The notes under the pieces were generated by a model. It was given only the letters and a program-made list of their open reading frames with translations. It did no database searches and was not told where the DNA came from. A program made the translations under genes and the position numbers. DNA of 64,000 nucleotides from Amyelois transitella (Eukaryota > Arthropoda > Insecta > Lepidoptera > Pyralidae): contig NC_083505.1 in assembly GCF_032362555.1 (NCBI RefSeq), forward strand, positions 6,005,501 to 6,069,500. The letters run 5' to 3'. Positions 47,254-60,411 of this stretch are shown here, in pieces (the stretch's first letter is position 1; each line of letters begins with the position of its first letter).

Positions 47254-50200
47254 CAGTGGCGTAGCGTGCATTGGCGGGACCCCGTATAAAAAATTGTTTG
47301 GGGGCCCTTGTATTGTTTGGGGGTAAAGATTTTTCACAAAAGAAAAAAAATATTGTGAAAAGAAATATTTATTTATCATAACATAATTTAACCTTAATTT
47401 AAAAATTTAATTTTACAAATAAAAATCAAATTTTAAATATTCATTCGCCTTGCCTTTTTTTCGGCAAACTGATTTATTAAATCATTTATGGCTGATGATG
47501 ATTTTAGTTTTTCTAAAGTTTCTACCTCTATGGACAATAGTGAGAGGTCTGACAGCCGTTCTTGTCCCATCGAAGTTCTTAAGTAATTTTTTATCAGTTT
47601 TAATTTTGAAAAACTTCTTTCTGCAGTTGCGGTTGTAACTGGAAGGGTCAAGAATAAAAAGCATGCTGTGATTACCTCGGGAAAACTAGATGCAAGACTA
47701 TTGAATTTTAGTAGCAATAATTCAATGAGTTCTTTAATGGAATAAATTTTTTGAATTTCAGATTTTAAGCATGTTTTTAGAGCCTTTAATTGGTCACAAA
47801 GATTAACTGAGATGTCTTTACTGTATTTAACCGACAGTTTTTCGGAAGCGATTAATATCTCTTCGTTCGTTCTCCGGTTGTAATATTTCGAACATACTAC
47901 TCAGGTCGCAAAGGCTCTGAAATCTTTCTTTAGTTTGAGAAATTAATATATCTAAACAGCAATAGTATACATTGACTTTGAAATAGGATTCCGGGTCGGA
48001 AATTCTCTCATCTTGTGATAACTCATCAAAAAAACGCTTCGTTATCTTTCGCCTACTGTTTTTAAAAACAGTTGTTACCCCCCACTCTTTTGCTAAATCT
48101 TTGGACTCATTTAGCAAACTATTAAATGAAATCTGATTTCTTAATTGGCACAGTCTATTTAAAAGATTACTTAATAAAATACTAGATTTCTGTAAGTCAT
48201 TATTTTCATGCTGTAGAGCTTTAGAAATAGGATTAATAATTTCAAATAGTGAAGAAAAAAATGTAACGAGCACTAAGAAATTATAACTCTCTAAAATATT
48301 AATTATATTTTTACATTCTTCACGTTCATCTTTTTTATTTGAAATTAAATTTAGTTGGTACAAAGTTTTCATGATAAGTAAAAAATTTTTCTTTACCGAT
48401 AATAAAGCATCGTTCCTAGAAGACCATCTGGTTGGACATACCTTTTTAAGGGTAATCAAATATTTTTCAGATGGATCGTCACTTAGCATAGCCCAGCGTT
48501 TTATACTATTGCCAAAAAAAGTATATATTTTTTCTAAATTATCGAAAAAAGTCGATACTTCACGAACGTGTCTCGCAACTAAGTTTAAAGCGTGCGCAGC
48601 ACAATGAACATAATCGGCATTTGGAGCATGCTCTTTTATTAGGGTTTGTAATCCTCCATAAACACCCGACATAACATTTGCTCCATCGTAACCCTGTCCT
48701 CTACATTTAGTCAAATCAATTCCATATTCTTTAGTCAAATTTAAAATGTCAGTTTTCAGACCTGCAGCACTGCAATCGGTTACTGCTATAAATCCTAAAA
48801 AGGACTCACAGATTTTTATTTCTTTAGGCAAATTATCATCATTTTCTGTAACCGAGATATATCGAAAAACTACAGAAAGTTGGTCAATTTTTGACAAGTC
48901 TTGTGTTGTATCCAGAATTATTGTCAGAAATGGAGCTTTTTTAATTTCTGAGATAATATTGTTCCTAACGGTGGTACCAAGCAAACTAATAATTTCGTTT
49001 TGAATCGTAGGGCTTAAATAATTTATTTCGCCTTTCGGTTTTAGAAGAAGTTCTTTTAAAGTTGCATCATAGTTAGATAGCAAACGTAAAATTGCCATAA
49101 AATTTCCAGAATCAGAATCATGCCCTCTCAAAGATAGATTACAAGATGCTAAAGTAATTATAACATTAATAATACGATTCAGTACATCTCTCCAGAATGT
49201 AATTTTACTATTGATTTCACTTTGCAATAGAGTATCGATGGTATTTCCTTGCAACCAATTATTATAAGAGAGTGAGGCATTCATATGCTGCTGTGACTTT
49301 TCATGGTCAAGTATAGTTTGCGTAAAATTGCTTCTAACCGAAACACCGTTAACCCAAGCAGAGGAGTTCGATTTGTTTTGACGATCTGCTAATAACCAAC
49401 AGAAGTGACAGTACGGTTTGTTTAAAACGTTAGAATAACATAACCATGGTCATTGGTCTTACAAGTTTTATGCCTGCCTGATTGAAATATGAATAATAAT
49501 AGGCCGAAAAAGGTCGGTTACTTTCTGGATCTTTTGGAATTGGTCCTTGTGGTTTAAATGGACCCAATTTAAAAATTATTTTTCGTTCGCATTCAGATAA
49601 ATTGTCACCGAAATTTCCTCTATCTGATGAAATTATATTACAATCCTCAAATATATCAGAATCGTTGACTTGGTGTTCTTCAATTTCTGGATGGACATCC
49701 GATGAAGTATGTGCTTGACTTTCTTCTATTTCCGAATGGATATTCGACGCAGAACGTGCTTCAGAAGAATCTAAAAATAAACTTTTTGTGACGGACAGAT
49801 TGACAGACCGAAATTAAAAGATTTCCTTGTTAATCACTACGAACCCCGAATAAATGGGTTGGGTAGTACTTACCTTTCCAATCTAAATCACTCACAGTAT
49901 CTTGTCTCTGAAAAAATGAAGAAATTTTGGGCACTTTTTTTATAACCTCTTCCCTTTTCCGTTTACTTTTTCTTTTCTCACCACCGCTGGGATAATCTCT
50001 TTTCCTTTCACTCATTTCTTTTACAAATCGCTTCTAATATTGTTAAACCAGAAGAACAATATTGTTTGTACTGAATTACAATGTAGGTAATGCACAATTA
50101 CATAAAACGCGTAAATAAACACTGCACTGCACTCCGTGGTTTAACATCAAATGTAGAGTATGGACGTACACGTACATCGTGATATCGATTTTATTATTGA

Positions 50201-50459
50201 GGGATTCCCCGCTGAGTTGCAGATGAAGTAAGTAAAACGGGGAAGTCCCGCAGCCCGCCATAACGATGTAGAGTGTTGCCAACTTTTGAACGCACGCTTA
50301 AGGCGGGATGAAAAGTTATTGCTTTATAGAATTTTGTCATTTGTAAAATAAAATAAATTAGGAAGTTTTTATTTCTTTTTCCTTACACACTTTGGGGCCC
50401 CCGTGGCTCGGGGGCCCCGTATAATTGATACGGCAGATACGGCGGTAGCTACGCCCCTG
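47254..50459 (-). mobile_element. hAT-family DNA transposon, 3206 bp
   Basis: Termini are CAGTGGCGTAGCGTGC on the left and, reverse complemented, CAGGGGCGTAGCTACC on the right. This is an imperfect inverted repeat of the CAGNGGCGTAGC type well known in hAT elements. The element is placed exactly by the 8-bp duplication and by the empty sites in the other units. It encodes a transposase on the minus strand. GC-rich GGGGCCCC words stand near both ends. Confidence 0.95.
47433..50015 (-). pseudogene. hAT transposase, ZMYM1-like, with two frame disruptions
   Basis: Reading order: a short first exon 50015-49874 (basic, MSERKRDYPSGGEKRKSKRK), an intron to 49771, then a continuous region to the stop at 47433. 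A zinc-finger part (YCHFCWLLADRQN) leads into the RNase H-like core with ILDTTQD (first catalytic Asp), GQGYDGANVMSG (second) and a C-terminal dimerisation domain TATAERSFSKLKLIKNYLR. The reading frame changes near 49450, just before the zinc finger, and near 47860, before the C-terminal domain. Each fits a small indel. The product is therefore probably not functional unless these are sequencing errors. Confidence 0.9.
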
Positions 50460-51463
50460 AGACAGACAGACAGAAAACTTTATTCCACTGAGAATATAAA
50501 AAGAAAAATATCCAATGTACAATGTACAATTTTTTTGTTCTTCAGATTGAATATAATACATATGTATATTATGTACCTACTCCTACCTATATCACGTTTT
50601 CATCTCTTAAGGTGTAGACGCAGCCAACGGTCATAATAGAGCCATCTCTTCAATGTGTCGTAAGGCGATTTTTATTAAGTATAATTTTTTTTGTACATTG
50701 TTAATGTAGTAGAGTAGATTTTGCTTTTCGAAATCCTATTGGATTGTCATCAAGAATTTTAATTTTTTGCTAAAACGCTATATAAATATACTTTCGAAAA
50801 GACTGGAAGGCCATGCCTTCCTCCATGACTTAATAATTTATAAATACATACATATACCTATACCTAAGCGTATAAGTTGCGTTCAGTAAGTTGCAGTAAG
50901 TGTTGCCTCTTTTTCAACAAGTTCCCGTCATCAGATCTTGTGACAAATATGAAAACACCTTAGTAGGGTGTAGATGTAGTTTAAAAATAAAACCATACAA
51001 GTAGGTTCATAAAAAAAATTTATACAAATAATTACATAAACGATAATTAATACTATTATTATATTAAACAAAATTCTGCACGGGGCTTCGCTCCCTTCTA
51101 ATCTAAGATGTTATAAAACAAAGGGGTAATATGAAGACATAATTACATATATAAAAATAAAAAAATACAAAGCGTTCATTAAAATTGATATTTATACATA
51201 ACACCTAACCTAATGAGACATCGGCCTTAGGGCCCTTTAATACATAGCCATACATAGGCATTGTATAGAATGCTTGTTTAATACTGATTTCGTACAGTTT
51301 TTGTTGGCTCACTATAACAAATCATGGAAAAATATTATACTGTGCTGATAAGAAAACAACATTTTTTTTTTTTTGTTTTAAAATGTAACAAATAGATTAT
51401 CGTCTGCTAAAAGTAGCAGACTAATCACAGATTAAGAGCTCAAAAAAATCAATAACACTATCA

Positions 51464-53022
51464 TTATTTAACATATTTTTCCATGGTTTTTTTATGAAAT
51501 TCTGACCTAAGTGAGTCATTGATAAATGTGTTGCCTTTCTTTTGTGGCTCAGAACGAGCACAGTTTTTGAAAACGACATCACCATCCCATCTTCTTTTCA
51601 CCTTCATATAATTTTTTTGTTCTGCTCCCGAGTAATTCAACAGAGGATTCCCAGAAAAAACGTTTTCCATTCGTATTCTCTCCTCTTCTCGTTTCTTTTC
51701 AGCTTCCTAAAACAAAAATTACATTATTTGTGACATGTCACGTCTTTATCCCTTGCAGTAGCTTGGGTAGAAAATACAGTCTGCACTGTTGCCTGTACTA
51801 TTAATAAAAAAACTCCTCAAGGCTATGTTTGGCTGCTTAGCTTGACGATTGAAATTAACAGCAGGTATGTATGATTGTGTGATGATTAGATATAAAAGAC
51901 ATTCCAAAAAACTGGAAAGGTATAAAACATATGTATGTACTTGGTATTGAGGTATTATTTTAAAAATTGGATTTTTAGAGTTTTCTAGTTGAAAATAGGC
52001 ATCATTTGCAGGTATCAAATGAAATAAAATAAAAATTAAACCCTGCCTACTCTCCAGAGAGGTGAGGACGTAACAAAATTTCATTTAACAATGATGGTAC
52101 TAACAACGAACTGTTCTCGCAAAAAATGTAAATAATCAAACTAAAAATTACATACCTTCTTTGCCTGTTCTGTTGCTCGCTCTTTTTTTATTTTGTTCAA
52201 TTCCTCTAATAATGCCGCAGTGTCATCATCGGAATCATCAGATTCTGAAGTATCTCCTTCAAGGGGATCATCCGCATCCAAAATTGCAGCGGGTACTTGA
52301 TCCACTTTGGCTCTCTTTGCGGATGGTTCATTTAGCCTTCTTGTGCTCGGGCCTTTAATTTCTTTTTCTCTATCGTCTAGTTCTTTGCGAAAATCCCTTG
52401 ATCGTAACTCTTCAGTGGTGCCTTGTCCTCGGTGTCTAAAAAGTAAGAATAACATCATTTGTTAAAATTTAAATCAACTTCCTTTAGAACATTCAACACG
52501 CAGTTAAGATATTCGGACCAGTTGCTGCATAAATCTTCTTCCTCCTGGCATTAGAACCGGTTGCATCCTCAACACTCTGGAGAGGAGCCCGGGGTATGCC
52601 TTTGACCATGGATCCTGGATTGGGTGAGTCAGGATTTCACACGAAACGACTCCCATCTGACCTCCGCAACCTTTGCACGTAAACCTAACCCATGTTGGAT
52701 CGGTCGATGTTTTCCCTCGCCGTAAGAGCAGTTCGGTTAGTATTCAAACTAGTGTAAATTAAAATCTAAAATAGTCATTGGTCTCAATTGGCCTTCCGTC
52801 CTGGTTGACCTGCTTTCATCCATACTTACAACATGACCAAACCATCCAAGCAATCCTTTTGAACTTTAAAGTGTCCAGATAAATCACTCACCTGTATTTT
52901 AATTTCGTATGTCCAGGCAGATCTCTACTGGAGTACTGTCGAGATATAGCGCTCAAATCCTTTTCGCCGCGTCCTTGTCCACCTCTAGCCGGATCAAAAG
53001 TGGGCCTTGCTGCCGTGGTCAT
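51464..53022 (-). CDS. Cwc15 paralogue, array copy 3
   Basis: Exons 53022-52892, 52435-52156 and 51706-51464. The protein is the same as copies 1 and 2. The nearby hAT element is in the spacer, about 1.0 kb beyond its 3' end, and does not interrupt it. Confidence 0.9.
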
Positions 53023-53298
53023 TTTCAATAATTGAGCTTTATTCAATTGTAGATACCTAATAATATATAATTATTTTTCCTTCAATATTCGTATGAGATT
53101 AGGTGTCTATGTAAGTACCTACTTATTATTCAGAATAGGTCTCAAATTATTAAACAAGCTCTAACAACGATACCGCCACGCGGCCACGGACACGTACACC
53201 AGCAAATACCACGCACGATAAATTATTTGCAATTCGCTGCACCCTTGTTTGTTTTGTGTTGCAGTTTGCTTGCACTCTGCACCACGCAACGCACGACA

Positions 53299-56200
53299 CG
53301 TCACAACGAAGCGAAGCGATAGGTACCTACGTGTGTATCTCTGTACTGTACACGTAACCTAGGTACTTACCGAACACTGACATTGACACTGACACTGACA
53401 GCCGACTTTGATTGAATGTGGATTGAATGCTGTCAACTCTCACCGACGAGAAGGCGCTAGATCGTATCAAAAAAGCGCTAGATTGCAAATATTTACTATT
53501 TCGTGTGTATATATTATGTAGGTACTGCAGTATTGTTATTTCCGAAAGGATGAATCGATGTTGTTCTTTTGACATTCTCAGTACCTATAGTATCATATCA
53601 AATAACAGGGCTTCATAGTAACTATATACCTACACTATACTATAATACACATCATGACTAAATTGTGACTAAAGAATAGGACCACTCCATCTCTTTCCTA
53701 TGGATGTCGTAAAAGGCGACTAAGGGATAGGCTTACAAACTTGGGATTCTATTTTAAGGCGATGGGCTAGCAACCTGTCGCTATTTTTGAATCTCAATTC
53801 TATCATTAAGCCAAATAGCTGAGCGTGGCCTATCAGTATTTTCAAGACAATTGGCTCTGTCTACCCCACAAGGGATATAGACGTGACCATATGTATGTAT
53901 GTACTAAATTGTGTCGTGCCTGTTCACAATGCAATATCGCACGGCAAAACACAACGGTCGGTGCGGTGTAGGTAGGTGGTACCTATGTTTGTTTGCGACG
54001 CGAACTCCTATGAACGTTGAACGGAGATCTAAACGTCTAATCACTACTATATTGATATTATAAAGGAAAGTCTCCATGTGTTAAATGTTCATACCAAATT
54101 TCAAGTAAATCGGTCCAGTGGATTATGCGTGTTGCGTCTCCAGACAGACAGACAGAAAACTTTATTCCACTGAGAATATAAAAAGAAAAATATCCAATGT
54201 ACAATGTACAATTTTTTTGTTCTTCAGATTGAATATAATACATATGTATATTATGTACCTACTCCTACCTATATCACGTTTTCATCTCTTAAGGTGTAGA
54301 CGCAGCCAACGGTCATAATAGAGCCATCTCTTCAATGTGTCGTAAGGCGATTTTTATTAAGTATAATTTTTTTTGTACATTGTTAATGTAGTAGAGTAGA
54401 TTTTGCTTTTCGAAATCCTATTGGATTGTCATCAAGAATTTTAATTTTTTGCTAAAACGCTATATAAATATACTTTCGAAAAGACTGGAAGGCCATGCCT
54501 TCCTCCATGACTTAATAATTTATAAATACATACATATACCTATACCTAAGCGTATAAGTTGCGTTCAGTAAGTTGCAGTAAGTGTTGCCTCTTTTTCAAC
54601 AAGTTCCCGTCATCAGATCTTGTGACAAATATGAAAACACCTTAGTAGGGTGTAGATGTAGTTTAAAAATAAAACCATACAAGTAGGTTCATAAAAAAAA
54701 TTTATACAAATAATTACATAAACGATAATTAATACTATTATTATATTAAACAAAATTCTGCACGGGGCTTCGCTCCCTTCTAATCTAAGATGTTATAAAA
54801 CAAAGGGGTAATATGAAGACATAATTACATATATAAAAATAAAAAAATACAAAGCGTTCATTAAAATTGATATTTATACATAACACCTAACCTAATGAGA
54901 CATCGGCCTTAGGGCCCTTTAATACATAGCCATACATAGGCATTGTATAGAATGCTTGTTTAATACTGATTTCGTACAGTTTTTGTTGGCTCACTATAAC
55001 AAATCATGGAAAAATATTATACTGTGCTGATAAGAAAACAACATTTTTTTTTTTTGTTTTAAAATGTAACAAATAGATTATCGTCTGCTAAAAGTAGCAG
55101 ACTAATCACAGATTAAGAGCTCAAAAAAATCAATAACACTATCATTATTTAACATATTTTTCCATGTTTTTTTTATGAAATTCTGACCTAAGTGAGTCAT
55201 TGATAAATGTGTTGCCTTTCTTTTGTGGCTCAGAACGAGCACAGTTTTTGAAAACGACATCACCATCCCATCTTCTTTTCACCTTCATATAATTTTTTTG
55301 TTCTGCTCCCGAGTAATTCAACAGAGGATTCCCAGAAAAAACGTTTTCCATTCGTATTCTCTCCTCTTCTCGTTTCTTTTCAGCTTCCTAAAACAAAAAT
55401 TACATTATTTGTGACATGTCACGTCTTTATCCCTTGCAGTAGCTTGGGTAGAAAATACAGTCTGCACTGTTGCCTGTACTATTAATAAAAAAACTCCTCA
55501 AGGCTATGTTTGGCTGCTTAGCTTGACGATTGAAATTAACAGCAGGTATGTATGATTGTGTGATGATTAGATATAAAAGACATTCCAAAAAACTGGAAAG
55601 GTATAAAACATATGTATGTACTTGGTATTGAGGTATTATTTTAAAAATTGGATTTTTAGAGTTTTCTAGTTGAAAATAGGCATCATTTGCAGGTATCAAA
55701 TGAAATAAAATAAAAATTAAACCCTGCCTACTCTCCAGAGAGGTGAGGACGTAACAAAATTTCATTTAACAATGATGGTACTAACAACGAACTGTTCTCG
55801 CAAAAAATGTAAATAATCAAACTAAAAATTACATACCTTCTTTGCCTGTTCTGTTGCTCGCTCTTTTTTTATTTTGTTCAATTCCTCTAATAATGCCGCA
55901 GTGTCATCATCGGAATCATCAGATTCTGAAGTATCTCCTTCAAGGGGATCATCCGCATCCAAAATTGCAGCGGGTACTTGATCCACTTTGGCTCTCTTTG
56001 CGGATGGTTCATTTAGCCTTCTTGTGCTCGGGCCTTTAATTTCTTTTTCTCTATCGTCTAGTTCTTTGCGAAAATCCCTTGATCGTAACTCTTCAGTGGT
56101 GCCTTGTCCTCGGTGTCTAAAAAGTAAGAATAACATCATTTGTTAAAATTTAAATCAACTTCCTTTAGAACATTCAACACGCAGTTAAGATATTCGGACC

Positions 56201-56979
56201 AGTTGCTGCATAAATCTTCTTCCTCCTGGCATTAGAACCGGTTGCATCCTCAACACTCTGGAGAGGAGCCCGGGGTATGCCTTTGACCATGGATCCTGGA
56301 TTGGGTGAGTCAGGATTTCACACGAAACGACTCCCATCTGACCTCCGCAACCTTTGCACGTAAACCTAACCCATGTTGGATCGGTCGATGTTTTCCCTCG
56401 CCGTAAGAGCAGTTCGGTTAGTATTCAAACTAGTGTAAATTAAAATCTAAAATAGTCATTGGTCTCAATTGGCCTTCCGTCCTGGTTGACCTGCTTTCAT
56501 CCATACTTACAACATGACCAAACCATCCAAGCAATCCTTTTGAACTTTAAAGTGTCCAGATAAATCACTCACCTGTATTTTAATTTCGTATGTCCAGGCA
56601 GATCTCTACTGGAGTACTGTCGAGATATAGCGCTCAAATCCTTTTCGCCGCGTCCTTGTCCACCTCTAGCCGGATCAAAAGTGGGCCTTGCTGCCGTGGT
56701 CATTTTCAATAATTGAGCTTTATTCAATTGTAGATACCTAATAATATATAATTATTTTTCCTTCAATATTCGTATGAGATTAGGTGTCTATGTAAGTACC
56801 TACTTATTATTCAGAATAGGTCTCAAATTATTAAACAAGCTCTAACAACGATACCGCCACGCGGCCACGGACACGTACACCAGCAAATACCACGCACGAT
56901 AAATTATTTGCAATTCGCTGCACCCTTGTTTGTTTTGTGTTGCAGTTTGCTTGCACTCTGCACCACGCAACGCACGACA
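53299..56979. repeat. Array unit 4 (3681 bp)
   Basis: No insertion. It groups with units 2 and 3 by shared variants and has a private change in exon 3 at about 55167. Confidence 0.95.
55145..56703 (-). CDS. Cwc15 paralogue, array copy 4 (Asn211 variant)
   Basis: Exons 56703-56573, 56116-55837 and 55387-55145. Residue 211 is Asn (AAC) where the other array copies have Thr (ACC) and the single gene has Phe (TTC). Otherwise the same as copy 1. Confidence 0.9.
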
Positions 56980-58346
56980 CGTCACAACGAAGCGAAGCGA
57001 TAGGTACCTACGTGTGTATCTCTGTACTGTACACGTAACCTAGGTACTTACCGAACACTGACATTGACACTGACACTGACAGCCGACTTTGATTGAATGT
57101 GGATTGAATGCTGTCAACTCTCACCGACGAGAAGGCGCTAGATCGTATCAAAAAAGCGCTAGATTGCAAATATTTACTATTTCGTGTGTATATATTATGT
57201 AGGTACTGCAGTATTGTTATTTCCGAAAGGATGAATCGATGTTGTTCTTTTGACATTCTCAGTACCTATAGTATCATATCAAATAACAGGGCTTCATAGT
57301 AACTATATACCTACACTATACTATAATACACATCATGACTAAATTGTGACTAAAGAATAGGACCACTCCATCTCTTTCCTATGGATGTCGTAAAAGGCGA
57401 CTAAGGGATAGGCTTACAAACTTGGGATTCTATTTTAAGGCGATGGGCTAGCAACCTGTCGCTATTTTTGAATCTCAATTCTATCATTAAGCCAAATAGC
57501 TGAGCGTGGCCTATCAGTATTTTCAAGACAATTGGCTCTGTCTACCCCACAAGGGATATAGACGTGACCATATGTATGTATGTACTAAATTGTGTCGTGC
57601 CTGTTCACAATGCAATATCGCACGGCAAAACACAACGGTCGGTGCGGTGTAGGTAGGTGGTACCTATGTTTGTTTGCGACGCGAACTCCTATGAACGTTG
57701 AACGGAGATCTAAACGTCTAATCACTACTATATTGATATTATAAAGGAAAGTCTCCATGTGTTAAATGTTCATACCAAATTTCAAGTAAATCGGTCCAGT
57801 GGATTATGCGTGTTGCGTCTCCAGACAGACAGACAGAAAACTTTATTCCACTGAGAATATAAAAAGAAAAATATCCAATGTACAATGTACAATTTTTTTG
57901 TTCTTCAGATTGAATATAATACATATGTATATTATGTACCTACTCCTACCTATATCACGTTTTCATCTCTTAAGGTGTAGACGCAGCCAACGGTCATAAT
58001 AGAGCCATCTCTTCAATGTGTCGTAAGGCGATTTTTATTAAGTATAATTTTTTTTGTACATTGTTAATGTAGTAGAGTAGATTTTGCTTTTCGAAATCCT
58101 ATTGGATTGTCATCAAGAATTTTAATTTTTTGCTAAAACGCTATATAAATATACTTTCGAAAAGACTGGAAGGCCATGCCTTCCTCCATGACTTAATAAT
58201 TTATAAATACATACATATACCTATACCTAAGCGTATAAGTTGCGTTCAGTAAGTTGCAGTAAGTGTTGCCTCTTTTTCAACAAGTTCCCGTCATCAGATC
58301 TTGTGACAAATATGAAAACACCTTAGTAGGGTGTAGATGTAGTTTA

Positions 58347-58856
58347 AAAATAAATAATAGTTTAAAAAAAACTAAAAAACTACGCTTTTATTGCTAATCA
58401 AACTAAAAAATAGAAAATAAAAATTAATGACAAAGGAATTCAGTAGTAGCAAGTCGAACAATCAGTTATAGTCAGTTGTAGTAGTAATTACCTCGGATTA
58501 AAATTATAACAAATTTAAATTTATAAACAAAACAATTTAAATCAGAGTAAAAAGCGTGGGGTGCCTGATGGAGTAAATATTAAAATCATTCTATAAGCAT
58601 ATATTTATGACAAGAGAGTTATGAAAATGAAGTAAAATGCACCCCACGCTTTTTACTCTGATTTAAATTGTTTTGTTTATAAATTTAAATTTGTTATAAT
58701 TTTAATCCGAGGTAATTACTACTACAACTGACTATAACTGATTGTTCGACTTGCTACTACTGAATTCCTTTGTCATTAATTTTTATTTTCTATTTTTTAG
58801 TTTGATTAGCAATAAAAGCGTAGTTTTTTAGTTTTTTTTAAACTATTATTTATTTT
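58347..58856. repeat. Perfect 214-bp inverted repeat (long hairpin)
   Basis: Arms 58351-58564 and 58639-58852 are exact reverse complements without mismatch or gap, and four further A/T bases pair outside. The loop is 74 bases. The arm begins TAAATAATAG and ends GCGTGGGGTGC. Directly outside the right arm, 58853-58915 holds a diverged copy of the arm's outer 60 bases. A transcript across it would fold into long double-stranded RNA. No protein is encoded. Confidence 0.95.
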
Positions 58857-59064
58857 CTATTTTTTAGTTCGATTTGCAATAAAACGGGTTGTTTTCTAGT
58901 TTTTTTATACAATTATTTTTTGGAAGTTAACACTTCTGGTATAACTATCTTACTAGAAAAGACTTTTGCAACCATGCGCCCATCGCCGGAGGTTTTCACA
59001 ACTAACTTTCTTAAAGTTATATGTGGCCTGATTGGATTAAATCTCATAATATTCTCATCATCAT

Positions 59065-59214
59065 GATTCTTTTTAAGGCGATGGGCTTGCAACCTGTCAC
59101 TATTTGAATCTCAATTCTATCTTAAAGCCAAATAGCTGAACGTGGCCTATCAGTCTTTACAAGACTGTTGGCTCTGTCTACCCCGCAAGGGATATAGACG
59201 TGATTATATGTATG
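59065..59214 (+). mobile_element. SINE family 1, 5'-truncated copy
   Basis: Starts at the AAGGCGATGGGCTTGCAACC block and keeps the 3' half with GTATGTATG tail. It lies inside the unit 5 insertion, between the palindrome and the THAP exon. Confidence 0.8.
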
Positions 59215-59384
59215 TATGATGATTGTTAAACCCAGTTGAAAAGAATTTTATAGTGATAAATCACTGTTAATAATATTTTTGACTATCCAGCAAACGTAAT
59301 AATTTTCGATTGTGGCCTTGCCAGGAATCAAACCACAAGATTAAGAGGCAGATTGATACAGGAACAAAAATATTTCAAACATAC

Positions 59385-59433
59385 CTCCACTGCCTTTACA
59401 ACCAGGAACGCAACAAAGTTTATCTGAAGACAT
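59385..59433 (-). pseudogene. THAP-type first exon, stranded
   Basis: An ATG at 59433 opens MSSDKLCCVPGCKGSG and is followed by a good donor (G|GTATGT) at 59384. CCVPGC is the start of the THAP zinc finger (C-x4-C, with a later C and H expected), found in host DNA-binding proteins and in P-type transposases. No following exon is seen between here and the palindrome, so the gene is cut off. The call rests on 16 residues and is tentative. Confidence 0.5.
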
Positions 59434-60366
59434 CGTGGCACTTTTGTTGTTAAATCTGTCTTTCACAAAAACAAACACAAACTTGGGACTCCTATCTCAA
59501 ATAATAAGGTACTTTTTACAGGAGTCCTATCTCAAAATATCTGCACAACACAGTAAACACAGTCAGAGTCCAATCTCAGATGATAAAATCACACGAATAT
59601 CCGGAAGAACAAAGCTCGACTCAACGGAAGATTCCAAACTCCAAATAACGACAAGTTATCACCACAAAACAAAGTGCAAATAGGTAAATACACAGGCACC
59701 GGTAAAAAACAACAGAAAGAAAGTTTACAGGTGTTCGAATCGAATTCAATCAAAACTTACTGCAAAACTTATTTGACATAAAAAACTGTCACTCATTTTC
59801 CAAACGAGTATTACAGTGTTGCTATTATAAATAGGCAAAAGATACCTAATGTTAATTCAAGAATTGCATTAATATGTTAAATACGTATTAAATATCGCAA
59901 AGTTCTGTAGGTAGTAACTTTATTCTTGTATTTTTGTAAATTTAGTTGTTCAATTTTCATTTATTACTTTTGTTTTATTACTTATATATTTTTTATTGTT
60001 TTAAAATATTCTACTAATTCTACTATGGTTTCTAATGGTAATTCTAAATGGAGCAATGCGATGAAATAAAGAAGCCTCAGGTTAATAGTAACATTATATG
60101 GAAATATATTACATCTCTTTTTGACTCATTATACGTCAGAACTTCTTGGTTTCTTGTATGGAGATTACTGGCACTGGTGCTATCTCTGTCTCTCTTACTC
60201 TCATACGAAGGATCTAAAAATGAATTTATTAATCCTGGCAGTTTTAATAAGGATAATGAGAAACTCTTATCAAAATATTGCATTGTCATCGGTCCTTGAT
60301 ACGTGTGCAAAGTTCCAAGTTGATCAGACGTTTAGAAATCAGTGAAAATTAAGCTCAAAGATTCCG

Positions 60367-60368
<2 letters not shown>
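59434..60368. other. Non-coding part of the unit 5 insertion
   Basis: AT-rich upstream flank of the stranded THAP exon. An 83-codon reading frame at 60048-60299 on the plus strand has one hydrophobic stretch but no recognisable family. Confidence 0.45.
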
Positions 60369-60397
<29 letters not shown>

Positions 60398-60411
60398 CAT
60401 ACATACATACA
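60369..60411. repeat. CATA tetranucleotide microsatellite
   Basis: About ten uninterrupted copies. It is near the right end of the unit 5 insertion and, unlike the other CATA runs here, has no SINE body next to it. Confidence 0.93.

Larger units (their letters stand above)
46403..53298. repeat. Array unit 3 (6896 bp, interrupted by a hAT element)
   Basis: Removing bases 47254-50467 (element plus one target copy, 3214 bp) restores a 3682-bp unit identical in layout to unit 2. Confidence 0.95.

Noticed and set aside
47450-49003. Plus-strand frames within the hAT element
   Set aside because: They are antisense shadows of the transposase, which has clear domain motifs on the minus strand.
60048-60299. 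83-codon frame in the unit 5 insertion as a small membrane protein
   Set aside because: One hydrophobic stretch only, no family resemblance, and overlapping frames of similar length on both strands.
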